NCBI GenBank assembly: GCA_030068075.1
Contig: CM057835.1
Coordinates: 70,691,395 to 70,755,394, forward strand
Reading direction: 5' to 3'
Source of the DNA: Paguma larvata
Lineage: Eukaryota; Chordata; Mammalia; Carnivora; Viverridae
Length of the DNA: 64,000 nt
The position numbers were made by a program, and so were the translations under genes. This document shows positions 46,750 to 57,168 of the stretch, one piece after another (within the stretch, counting starts at the first letter, position 1; every line of letters begins with the position of its first letter). Under the pieces are notes generated by a model. The model was not told where the DNA came from. It saw only the letters and a program-made list of their open reading frames with translations, and ran no database searches.

Positions 46750-46796
<47 letters not shown>
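46750..46796. repeat. (TG)n, left part of a split microsatellite
   Basis: TG tract ending at the 5' boundary of the LTR; the same tract continues at 48,081-48,129 on the other side. Confidence 0.93.
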
Positions 46797-46800
<4 letters not shown>

Positions 46801-48078
46801 GGGAGCCGTTTTGAGCTCACAGGTTGAAGCAAAGCTCCTGCCAGCCAAACTGGCACCTAATCTTACCTCCTTCTAAATTATCTTTCAGGCCTGGATTTAT
46901 TGAACTGCTCTCATTGGCCTAGGGACATAATGCTCTTTGAGTTTATGCCATATGGAAAAGGGGACGTAGTCTTGATGGATAAAATCTGAATGAGAATAAT
47001 CTGGCCAGAGGTAACCTCAAAGTTGCCTCTTGGGGATAGGTTACACAAATTGATCATACAGAATAGCAGTTGGGAGTTGGCTAGAAATTAGCAGACGTTA
47101 GGCCCCAAGACTCCTTGAACCAAACTAGATTTCCCTGCAGGTATCACATTGTGTTAATCATCGCCTCAGCCCCACCATAAAACCTCAAGGCACATCTCTG
47201 TAAAGCTTCTCTCAGTATTTGGTTAACAGACTGATAGGAGAGATTGTAAAGGGACTTAGGACCTTCTCCGGAGGTTAGCCTAGCCCGAAAGTTAGAAGCA
47301 TTGTTTACAGCTAAGGTACAAACAACGGCCAAATAAAAGTAGCTACACATATCTTCACTGATCAACAACAAATATTGAGTACCTTCCTGAGGTTAACATT
47401 TCACGAATCCTTTTGCTATTCCCATCCCCATGCTCCCTTATAATAAAAAGGCAATAACAAAATACTTTTACAGAAACTGCTGTTTGTCTAAAGAACAGAT
47501 AAACATGAGCCCTTACGATATTGGCTCACTCGCTCATAAAGGAAAAGAACTTAGACAAGTATTAGAGATCATGTCTCTACCAAGCAAATAATACCTCCTC
47601 CATTATGGTTAAAGATTATGGATAGAATGTCTCCTAATCATTCTATAAATGGTTAACATAGGTCTGAAGGCAACAATGTATGTGCCCTCGGTTTACCAAA
47701 GGCTACAATACTGCTCTCTTACTGAAAACTTTATCTTGTTACTTCCTCTGCTCTGCCTCAAAAACAATGTGTAACTTTGGAACAAAGTCATAAAAACAGT
47801 TACTGCCTAATCTAAGAAAAAACTATCTCCTTCTAAGTCTGAGGTATTCACAAATATGCCAACCTAAGAAAAGTTGTAAATGATGCCTTGTCACAGATGT
47901 AATGTCACTCGCTACCTTTAAAAATAAAGACACTGAGACCAGCAGGTCGGAGATGTCAGAATTTCCAGGGCTGCCTGCTTGGTCATCAGACTCCATCTCT
48001 CTCGTGGCTCTCTCATTTCCTTTCACCTGACCGTCTGTCCTTTGTGGACCCCTAGATTTGCCGGAACAAGGACCCCAG

Positions 48079-48080
<2 letters not shown>
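46797..48080 (+). mobile_element. Solo LTR, class II ERV-like, about 1.28 kb
   Basis: It starts tgttgggagccg and ends ggaccccagca; its 5' and 3' ends match the LTR at 19,203-19,786. The aataaa signal is at 47,923-47,928, followed by the R/U5-like part shared with the other LTR. No viral coding region was recognised inside. It inserted into a TG repeat, so the target duplication (tgtgtg) is hidden in the microsatellite. It is more than twice the length of the first LTR, the difference lying in the U3-like part. Confidence 0.75.

Positions 48081-48129
<49 letters not shown>
48081..48129. repeat. (TG)n, right part of a split microsatellite
   Basis: Continuation of the tract at 46,750-46,796 after the LTR. 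Confidence 0.93.
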
Positions 48130-48132
<3 letters not shown>

Positions 48133-48533
48133 AACTCCCTATGTCTCTCTCATAGGAACACTTGTGATGTATATCCAGGACACTCTTCCCATCTCAAGAT
48201 CCTAATTTCACCATATATGTATAGGACCTTTCCCAAATGGAATAACAATTACCAGACTTGTAAATGATTACCCCTGATATCTTTGGAGTCACAGTTTAGC
48301 TTGCGATCCCCCACATAAAAATTTGTGTTTAAAAAAAAGCACACGCTTCTTCACGGTTGGAACAAGAGTCTGAGATTTCCCAGACAGAACTCCCCTCTTG
48401 CAGGAGATTCTTGGAACTTGACCCTCAGGCTGAGGCCTCTTTGAACCGTGTCCAACACTTTCTCACCTGCTGAAAACACAAAATCTTTTCCAGGGTTCCT
48501 GGAACTTCCTCAGTTTCTCCCCTCTTGAGTTTT

Positions 48534-49906
48534 TTTTAATAGTTTATTTTCAAATTGGTTTACATATAACACCCAGTGTTCATCCCAACACACGCTCTCT
48601 TTAATGCCCATCACCCCCTCTCCCCCCTCCCTCATCTCCCTCAACCTCAGTTTGTTCTTAGTCTTTGAGAGTCTCTTATGTTTTTTCTCCCTCCCTCTCT
48701 GTGTCTTTTTTTCCTTTCCCCTCTTCTCCTCCCCCCTGGTTTTTGCTGAGTCTCACAAAGTCCACCTATGTGTGGAAATATATGGTATCTGTCTTTTTCT
48801 GACTGGCTTATTTCACTTAACATAATACCTTCCAATTCCATCCATGTTGCTACACATGGCCAGATTTCATTTTTTCTCATTGTCACTTAGTAGTCCATTG
48901 TATATATGTACTATTTCTTCTTTATCCATTCGTCAGTTGATGGGCACTTGGTCTCTTTCCATGATTTGTCTATTATCGAAAGTGCTGCTATGAACATTGG
49001 GGTACACGTGCCCCTATGCATCAGCATTCCTGTGTCTCTTGGGTAGATTCCTAGCAGTGCTATTGCTGGGTCATAGAGTAGCTCTATTTTCATATTTTTG
49101 AGGAACCTCCACACCGTTTTCCAGAGTGGCTGCACTAGTTTGCATTCCCACCAACAGTGTAGGAGGGTGCCTGTTTCTCCACATCCCCATGAGCATCTAT
49201 AGTTTCCTGATTTATTCATTTTAGCCACTCAAACCGGTGTAAGGTGGTATCTCAGTGTGGTTTTAATTTGTGTTTCCCTGATGATGAGTGACATTGAGCA
49301 TCGTTTCATGTGTCTGTTGGCCTTCTGAATGTCCTCTTTGGAGAAGTGTCTATTCATATCTTCCGCCCATTTCTTCACTGGGTTATTTGTTTTTCCGGTG
49401 TGGAGTTTGGTAAGTTCTTTATAGATTTTAAATACTAGTCCTTTATCCGATATGTCATTTGCAATTATCTTTTCCCATTCCACCGGTTGTCTATTAGTTT
49501 TGTTGGTTGTTTCCTTTGCCGTGCAGAAGCTTTTTATCTTGATGAGGTCATTTTTGCTTTAAATTCCCTCGTCTTTGGAGATGTGTCGCATAGGAAATTG
49601 CTGCGGTTCAGGTCAAAGAGGTTTTTTCCTGCTTTTTCCTCTAGGAATTTGATGGCTTCCTGTCTCACATTCAGATCCTTCATCCATTTAGAGTTTATTT
49701 TTGTGAGTGGTGTAAGGAAGTGGTCTAGTTTCATTCTTTTGCATGGTGCTGTCCAGTTCTCCCAGCACCATTTATTATAGAGGCTGTCTTTTTTCCATTG
49801 CATACTCTTTCCTGCTTTGTCAAAGATTAGTTGACCATATGCTTGTGGGTCCATTTCTGGGTTCTCTATTCTATTCCATTGGTCTAGGTGTCTGTTCTTG
49901 TGCCAT
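48534..49906 (-). mobile_element. LINE-1, 1.37 kb, antisense, with 15-bp TSD
   Basis: Flanked by cccctcttgagtttt at 48,519-48,533 and 49,907-49,921. It contains the 3' UTR and ORF2 C-terminal region, broken into several minus-strand frames (48,647-48,886; 48,911-49,228; 49,229-49,483; 49,534-49,932). A frameshift near 49,228 and a stop near 48,908 separate them. Confidence 0.95.
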
Positions 49907-49921
49907 CCCCTCTTGAGTTTT

Positions 49922-52500
49922 CTGTCAGACATTTAAAAACTCCAAAATGTTTTCTCTTTGTCTCATTTTTCTCTTGCATGTCTAGTGACAGGATTGGCTT
50001 CAATTTTTATTCAACATTCTTCTTTCCCTGAACTGAGACCTGCCTCCCAGGCAGTGATTCATTGACAAGGGTCCTCAAGAAAACTAGTGTGATGGGAGTG
50101 TGGCAGGTGACACATTCTACTCCAGCTGGAGCTTCAGGAACTGATCCATGAAGCCTAGAGTGGAATACATGAAACATCATGGGTGGTGGGTGGGAAGCAA
50201 GATTCATTCTGGAAGGAGATGGAGAAAGGGTGGAAGGGAGGTTGAGCCTATTCCCCAGTCTCCTCCTTATCCTTGGTTTTGGGCTGTCTCAGCTGGGCCA
50301 CCAGGGGGCAGCAAGAACCTAGTTTTGGGCACTGCAATGACATATCCCCACCAAACCCTGTCCCCAGGGTCTTGCTGAGGCTTCTCCAGGCCTCAGCTTC
50401 TTTCTCCCCTGTACTGCTAAAGGGAAAAATTCATAAGTCCCTTGTCCCTTCTCTTAACGGTACTGTCAACACCCCTAGAACTCAGTCTCCAACCCATTTT
50501 CAGGCCACTGCAGAAGTTGGGGACAGAGAGATGTGTGAGCACCCAACCTAGGGAGAGGTGGAAAGGGAATGCCATGTTCCCAGCTAGGCTTTGGTTTCTG
50601 TAAAAGGGGCTACTAGATAGGTTGAAAGCCTTTGCTCATCCTCTTCAATCAGAGCAGGGATGAGTAAGTCTTCAGCCTTCTGTGCAGCCAGATTTGTGTT
50701 TTCCTGGATGGGGTAAAGTGGGAAAGACCAAGTCCTCTGCCCCTTCCCTCTGCCAAGCTATGGGAGACTGCAGAGAGAGAACAAGAGAGTAAAAGCAAAC
50801 CCAACTGTTACACTTGCCGGGTTGGCATATAACAAAAGCACAGTTCTATACTGTGGTCTTCTCCTCAGACCTGGCCTCCAGAGAATATTTTTTTCTAACA
50901 TGCCTGAATGCAGCCTGGAGACTTTTTGGGCATATACCTTAGCTCAACTTCCCCACTTGAGCTCTCTTCTTGATTCATTCCACAAACAGGATTACTGATT
51001 GGGCTGTTGGATGACATTTCTGTGTCCTCAAAAAAATATAGACATGTGAGGTATAAAGTTATGGGCATTTCAGGCAGAGGAGTAGCCTGTGTAAAGGCGC
51101 CGAAGTAGAGGTACTATGGCCCATGTAGAACAGTAAGGAATCTAGTGGGCTGGGGAACGGTTGACTGGGAACTTATGGAAGATGCATGGGGAGCTGTGGA
51201 ACAGCAGATAGTTGACATCATGACTGAAAGCCTGGTGAAGAGTGTGTGTATTTTCTAAATGAAAAGCGAATTGAGGTGAGGTTTTTCTAAAATTTATACA
51301 TGAGTTTTAGTCAGTCCTGCATAAACTTTTTACCCCAAACGCATTTTTTTCTAGAAAGCACTACTAGATTAAGCAACTCTCTGTCTATGGAGGAAACTTT
51401 ATCTCAGGATGGTGCATATCTTGGAAGTGAGGCTTTTTCAATATGCACAAAGAAAACAGGAAAAAAGTCCCATATTCCTTGTGACACTAAAACATGCCCT
51501 GAGGAGAGATCCCTGGAGCTGGGCCCTCAGGCCAAACATGACCACATCCCATCCTCTCAAATCCTCAAACACTAGAATTCACCTTCTGCTTTTTGTTAGG
51601 TAGCTTTCAATCCTACAGAGCTTTCTATCTCTTAGGTAGTATTTTTTTTTCTACATTTTGAGAAGCCAATCCATCTTCACCTGTTCACATTTTTTTCACT
51701 CAGCTTTGCTCCTGGGGTCTGTTTATGCCATAGATGCCTCACAAGCAATACCCCTAAGCCAAAGCTGTGGTGGGACATCCTGAATAGTTGTGAGGTGAGT
51801 GCTGGGCCACCTGGCTCAAGGCAGATGGCACGTTCCATTCTGGAGAAAGTTCTGGACCAAAGGAATTGGTACTGAGTTGGATGGGGAAGGAGGGAAGACT
51901 AGAGTGGGAGCAGTGGAGGGATTTCCAGCTGCCTTCCCTAATGCCTGGGATGCACCAGGGCCTGGGCCTGGATTTAGAGAATGGATATTCTGTGACTTAA
52001 GCTGTTCATATGAAATGTCAAGAGTTGCTTCCCACTAAGCCCCTCTGAGGCCTCAAAGTGTTGTGCTATTCCCAAGTGCTAAAAAAACAACCCAGGGCTC
52101 AGCCACAGCCTCAGTCTCAAACCACCCCAGAGACAGAGGATGGAGTGATTCGTGAGGACCCGGCCTGAGGGGATAGGAAAGGGGTGAGGGGAATCATGGC
52201 CCCAGTTCTGACTTTAGGCCTGGGAAATGGGGCAAGTGGATCTCATTCGGCCAGTTTTCCATCCTGTCACCACTGTTGAGTGACACAGCTGGAGGAGAAG
52301 CCCTAGGATTCCTTACTTAGGAACCACCAGATTCTCATCACAGGAAATGTAAGGTCATCCATTGGTTGAATTTAGTTCCAGGGCACTGTCATGAGTTCAG
52401 TATTATCTGATTGATAATATGTTAAAGATTTTTGAGTCTTGAGTAAGCTCCGCTGCCCAGGGATGCTAAAGTATCTAGAAAGAGGGCCTAGTCAGAGGGT
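49922..52500. other. IGLV-cassette upstream spacer, partly duplicated
   Basis: Two successive upstream-flank units occur. One around 50,150-50,560 has a CTCF-like site but no V gene after it. The second (51,290-52,480) leads into the V gene at 52,643 but lacks the CTCF core. The recurrent ...gagagatccctggagctggg... string is at 51,502. No gene was seen. Confidence 0.5.
50298..50313 (+). promoter_or_regulatory. CTCF-core-like motif
   Basis: ccaccagggggcagca, forward, identical to 6,457 and 22,514. It lies 2.3 kb upstream of the next V leader instead of about 0.7 kb; the V gene of its own unit seems to be lost. Confidence 0.65.
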
Positions 52501-52527
52501 TTGAGGAGAGGCAGGTGCAGGAAGCAC

Positions 52528-52535
52528 ATTTACAT
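52528..52535 (+). promoter_or_regulatory. Ig octamer with one change (ATTTACAT)
   Basis: At the expected place, 108 bp before the leader ATG, the octamer reads atttacat instead of atttgcat. A TATA-like ataaaag lies at 52,571-52,577. The changed G is normally well conserved, so OCT binding may be weaker. Confidence 0.7.
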
Positions 52536-52642
52536 GGAGGTACCTCCCTCCTCTGAGACAGGAGGAGGGGATAAAAGAGGTCTTGGGGAACAAGGCCCAT
52601 GGTCGGGGTCTCAGAAGGCAGTGTTGTTGGGGCATCTGCACC

Positions 52643-53112
52643 ATGGCCTTGGCTCTGGTCCTCCTCACTCTCCTCACTCAGGACACAGGTGAGGCATCCA
52701 AGGAAGGAACCACAGGTCCATCTGGGCTGATCCTTTGTCTGCTACTCAGACACACGTGGGTCCCCGGACCTGAATTCACTAGAATGTGTTCTTTCTCTTT
52801 TCAGGGTCCTGGGCCCAGTCTGCTCTGAACCAGCCTCCCTCAGTGTCCGGAAATCTGGGAGGCACAGTTACCATCTCCTGTACTGGCAGCAGCAACGACA
52901 TTGGGAAATATAATTATGTCAACTGGTTCCAGCAGCTTGAAGGCACATCCCCCAGACTCCTGATTTATGATGTAAATAAGCGGCCTTCAGGGATCCCTGA
53001 TCGCTTCTCTGGCTCCAAGTCAGGCAACACGGCCACCTTGACCATATCTGGGCTCCAGGCTGAAGATGAGGCTGATTATTTCTGTTGCTCACCTGTTAGT
53101 AGTTATACTCTC
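52643..53112 (+). CDS. IGLV2-like V segment, apparently intact
   Basis: Leader exon 52,643-52,688 ([15 protein letters not shown] plus 1 nt), donor GTGAGG, V exon 52,805-53,112 after a ttttcag acceptor. The reading frame is open. Mature start [16 protein letters not shown], first Cys 52,879-52,881, Trp 52,924-52,926 (VNWFQQ, Phe after Trp), [19 protein letters not shown], second Cys 53,083-53,085 followed by Cys ([11 protein letters not shown]). It is very close to the gene at 10,485, differing in CDR1, framework 2 and CDR3. The promoter octamer and the heptamer each carry one change and the CTCF-like site is missing from its cassette, so the coding part looks fit but its access and recombination signals look weaker. 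Confidence 0.9.
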
Positions 53113-53151
53113 CACACTGGTTCAAGTTTATGGGGAAGTGAGACAAAAACG
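53113..53151 (+). other. 23-RSS of the 52.6 kb IGLV2-like gene
   Basis: Heptamer CACACTG (position 5 changed), 23-bp spacer 53,120-53,142, nonamer acaaaaacg (last base changed). Confidence 0.85.
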
Positions 53152-53554
53152 TTCTGTGTACTCACAGGCTCCCTCCTTTCTCTGAAGATGTTTTCCAACC
53201 CTGTGCGGAGGGGACTTCATTCAGCATGGTCTTGACAATTCAGGTCTCTCTGTTCCTCTTTCTTCTTAAGTCAAAGTTAAATGAAACATATTCTGCCAAA
53301 TTGTCTGGGAAATGATAGAGCCTATTTGCTTCTGTGATATGGTCCTAGAAGGGGATTTTTTCCAACTCTGCAATGGCGGGAACTGAGGGCCAGAATGATC
53401 ATGTGCAGCATGATCTTGCTGCAATTCCCTGGAACCCTCACTTTAACTGACTCCATCTCATACAGCAGTGTGGCCTGGCTTGGATTCAGTTCTCCAAAAT
53501 TGATGTTGTCTTATTTAATCCAGTTTCCAACTTTCCTGTTTTTGGTTTATGGGA

Positions 53555-53965
53555 TGGGGGCGGTAAGGGTTTTATTCAGTTACATTTAGATAGCATACAA
53601 CTCACACATTTAAAACAATGGCTTTTAGTATACCCTCCAAATCGTGAAACCATCGCTGCTATCAAATTTCTATTGTTCTGAGAAGAAATATTATATCTAT
53701 GGTCATTTATCTTCAGTTTCCCACCAATTTGCTCAGTCTCTGGCAATCAATGATGTACACTCTGTCCCTATAGCTTTCCTAGTTTGGACATTTCATAGAA
53801 ATGGAGTTGCACAATATGGCACCATTGGGGAAAGACTTTTTTCACTTGGAATGATATCTTCAAGTTACATCTATGTTGTAACATGGACTAGTATTTACTT
53901 TTACTACGAAAATATATCCCATTGTATGGACAAATCACATTTAAGGATCAAAATATAAGACATTT
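53555..53965 (-). mobile_element. Ancient L1 3' fragment, antisense (cassette copy)
   Basis: Paralog of 11,640-12,080; carried along by cassette duplication rather than inserted separately. Confidence 0.5.
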
Positions 53966-54142
53966 TTCAGTTGTTTCCAACCTGCCCTAGCCAACATGAG
54001 CCTCCTTGGTGAGCCATTCTTCAGCATGTCAGCTACTGAAGTAACAGCACCTGAGAAAAGATCAGAAGACATAGCTGAGGGAATGAAGATAAAGGGTAAT
54101 GTTTTTTTCCCCAAAGTCTCTTCACCTTATTTTTTTCACTAC

Positions 54143-54241
54143 AGTTATTTTATTTTATTTTATTTTATTTTATTTTATTTTATTTTATTTTACTATATTT
54201 TATTTTATTTTTTTATCTTATTTTATCTTATTTTATTTTTT
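54143..54241. repeat. (ATTTT)n repeat
   Basis: About 19 TTTTA units with interruptions, the expanded A-rich tail of the antisense L1 that follows. Confidence 0.93.
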
Positions 54242-56009
54242 GGATTTTCTAATAATTTATTGTCAAATTGGTTTCCATAAAATACCCCATGCTCATCCCA
54301 ACAAGTACCCTCCTCTGTGCCCATCACCCACTTTCCCCCCTCCCACACCCCCATCTCCCTTCAGTTTGTTCTTAGTCTTAGAGAGTCTTATGTTATGTCT
54401 TCCTCCCTCTCTGTGGCTTGTTTTGCTTTCCCTCTTCCCCTTTCCCCTGGTTTTCTGTTAGGTCTCCCAAAGTCTACCTATGCATGGAAACATATGGCAT
54501 CTTTCTTTCTCTGCCTGACTTATTTCACTCAGCATAATACCCTCCAGTTCCATCCATGTTGCCACACATGGCCAGATTTCATTCTTTCTGCTTGCTGCAT
54601 AGTATTCCATTCTATATATATATACCACATCTTCTTTATCCATTCATCAGTTGATGGACACTTAGTCTTTTTCCATGATTTGGCTATTGTCGAATGTGCT
54701 GCTATGAACATCGGGGTCCACATGCCCCTGTGCCCCTAACAGCACTCCTGTATCACTTGGGTAGATTCCTAGCAGTGCTATTGCTAGATCATAGGGTAGT
54801 TCTATTTTCATTTTTTGAGAACCTCCACCCAGTTCTCCAGAGTGGCTGCACCAGTTTGCATTCCCACCAATAGTGTAAGAGGGTGCCTGTTTCTCCACAT
54901 CCTCACCAGCACTGATAGTTTCCTGATTTCTTCATTTTAGACACTCTGACTGGTGTGAGGTGGTATCTCAGTGTGGTTTTGATTTGTATTTCCCTGATGA
55001 TAGTGACATTGAACAGCATTTTATGTGTCTTTTGGCCGTTTGGATGTCTTCTTTGGAGAAGTGTCTATTCATATCTTCTGCCCATTTCTTCACTAGGTTA
55101 TTCGTTTTTCAGGTGTGGATTTTGGTAAGTTCTTTATAGATTTTAGATACTAGTCCTTTATCCGATATGTCATTTGCGATGATCTTTTCCCATTCCGTTG
55201 GTTGCCTATCCGTTTTGTTGGTTGTTTATTTTGTCGTGCAGAAGCTGTTTATCTTGATGAGGTCTCAGTAGTTCATTTTTGCTTTTAATTCTCTCTCCTT
55301 TGGAGATGTGTCGAGTAAGAAATTGGTGTGGCTCATGTCCAAGAGGTTTTTTCCTGCTTTCTCCTCTAGGATTTTGATGGTTTCCTGTCTCACATTCAGA
55401 TCCTTCATCCATTTAGAGTTTATTTTTGTGAGTGGTGTAAGGAAGTGGTCTAGTTTCATTCTTCTGCATATTGCTGTCCAGTTCTTCCAGCACCATTTGT
55501 TAAAGAGGCTGTTTTTTTTCTATTGGATATTCTTTCCCGCTTTGTCAAATATTAGTTGGCCATGTACTTGCGGGTCCATTTCTGAGTTTTCTATCCTATT
55601 CCATTGGTCTATGTGTCTGTTTTTGTGCCAATACTACCGCTTTGTAGCAGAGGTTAAAGTCTGGGATTTTGATGCCTCCCACCTAGGTTTTCTTCTTCAG
55701 TATTACTTTGGCTATGTGGGGTCTTTTGTGGTTCCATGCAAATTTTAGGATTGTTTGCTCTAGCTTTGAGAAGAATGCTGGTGCAATTTAGATTGGGATT
55801 ACATTGAATGTGTAGATTGCTTTGGGTAGTATTGCCATTTTAATATTTATTCTTCCAATCCATGAGCATGGGATGTTTTTCTATTTCCTTGTGTCTTCTT
55901 CAATTTCCTTCATAAGTTTTGTATAGTTTTCAGCATAGAGGTCTTTTACATCTTTGGTTAGGTTTATTCCTAGGTATTTTATGGTTTTTGGTGCAATTGT
56001 GAAAGGGGA
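54242..56009 (-). mobile_element. LINE-1, about 1.8 kb, antisense
   Basis: 3' end (rc aatttgacaataaattatt type) at 54,250, running 5'-ward through the ORF2 C-terminus to the RT thumb region, truncated at 56,009 (ggtgcaattgtgaaagggg). Minus-strand frames are broken (54,458-54,643; 54,662-54,898; 55,265-55,459). It interrupts the IGLV2 cassette relative to 12,200. Confidence 0.9.
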
Positions 56010-56924
56010 AGCTCCAGGAATCCAAGTTATGACAAATCACTAAATACACACACACACAAAATATGTGTCCAAGGATTCTTTACCCATTATTTGAACCTCG
56101 TATAGACGACTGAAAACCCAGTTCAATACCCGATTCTTCCCAGTTTGCCAGAACCTTCCTAGTTTTAGCTGTGAAACCTCCATATCCCAGTAAGGCCCTC
56201 ACTCTGGGGCAAATTTGGATGCATGTTCAGCTTATCTGAGAATTCAGTCTCTCTCATTATGTTATCTCCTTTAGTTATTTTTCCAAATCATTTCCAGCTA
56301 TTTCCTCTCCGCCCCCCCTCCCGCCAGAAAATGGTCAATACCTTCATGCTTTAAGTCTTCTAGGTTGGAAATGTGTCATATGTTAGCCCATGACAGCTGG
56401 GTCTCATCACATTAGAAGGTATATTTGGTTTTGAAAACACAGAATAAGACTTGAGTTACTCCTTCATATGTCTGGAAGGTGTTCAAAGACTCTAACTGCC
56501 TATAAGATGTGTGTTCTTGTGGAGAAAATCTGGAGTATGTGGAGGGTCACCATCTGCTAATTCCCTGTGATATCCGATATAAGATTGTAATGAGTGTAAC
56601 GTGTAATGTGTAATGGTATCAATGGGATCTCTGCAAAGTATCTACATGAGCATAGGAGGGCAAGAGGCATCATTGCCTATCCTAGTGTCTTTTAGGATGA
56701 GAACACAGTTTTCTTTTGAGAAAATAATTAGTATGTTAATAATAGGGAATATTGCAAAAAAAATCCTGAGCTTATATATTGTGTGAAGAGGATGACTTCA
56801 ATATGATTTATTTGGGGCCACTGTACCTCTTAGTGTCTTCAGTACGCGGTCTCAAGCTGCCAGAACAGCCTCTGGAGTATTCTCAAATAGGAAAGGAATA
56901 GACATTTAAATGTAAATATTTCTC
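56010..56924. other. IGLV-cassette 3' spacer, no gene seen
   Basis: Paralogous to 12,580-13,235 and on to about 13,560 (for example ...accttcatgctt...). It ends at the abrupt GC-rich junction at 56,925. Confidence 0.5.
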
Positions 56925-57116
56925 GGCGGAGGGACGGAGACGCTTGTGGGTTGTGAGGCCTCCCCGAGTGGCAGCGACAAGAAAAAAGACTCGCTGGGGA
57001 CCGCGGGCTCCCCAGCGCACCTCATTATCAAGGACCTTGGAGAAATTCACTCAAGACTTTTAGATCACAGACCAGTTATTCAAGGTGAAACCCGTTATTT
57101 TGTGAAAGAATTTGAA
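56925..57116 (+). pseudogene. BLOC1S5: BLOC1S5 (Muted) 5' coding fragment fused to L1
   Basis: BLOC1S5 encodes a subunit of BLOC-1, needed for biogenesis of lysosome-related organelles. An in-frame stretch of about 64 codons from ggcggaggg (56,925) to gaatttgaa (57,116) contains GEIHSRLLDHRPVIQGETR and YFVKEFE, which I recognise as the N-terminal part of BLOC1S5, preceded by VGCEA and DSLGTAGS as in the mammalian protein. The match begins just after the initiator Met codon and stops after KEFE, well short of the full protein. The coding text is continuous and GC/CpG-rich at its 5' side, with no intron, so it came from spliced RNA (the gene is multi-exon). From 57,117 the sequence is L1 leader (ttttcctttccagggcaact...), out of frame with ORF1. 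It has no ATG of its own and cannot make BLOC1S5. Recognition is from memory of the protein family, not from alignment. Confidence 0.8.
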
Positions 57117-57168
57117 TTTTCCTTTCCAGGGCAACTTCAAGAAACAACCCATAACACATCCAGCCAAA

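Noticed and set aside
46539..46856. Frame with a long His-Thr repeat
   Set aside because: It arises from the (TG)n microsatellite on the opposite strand; no gene context.
18639..54241. Simple repeats as a CRISPR array or satellite
   Set aside because: They are mono- to pentanucleotide microsatellites and the window is vertebrate DNA; no repeat-spacer architecture.
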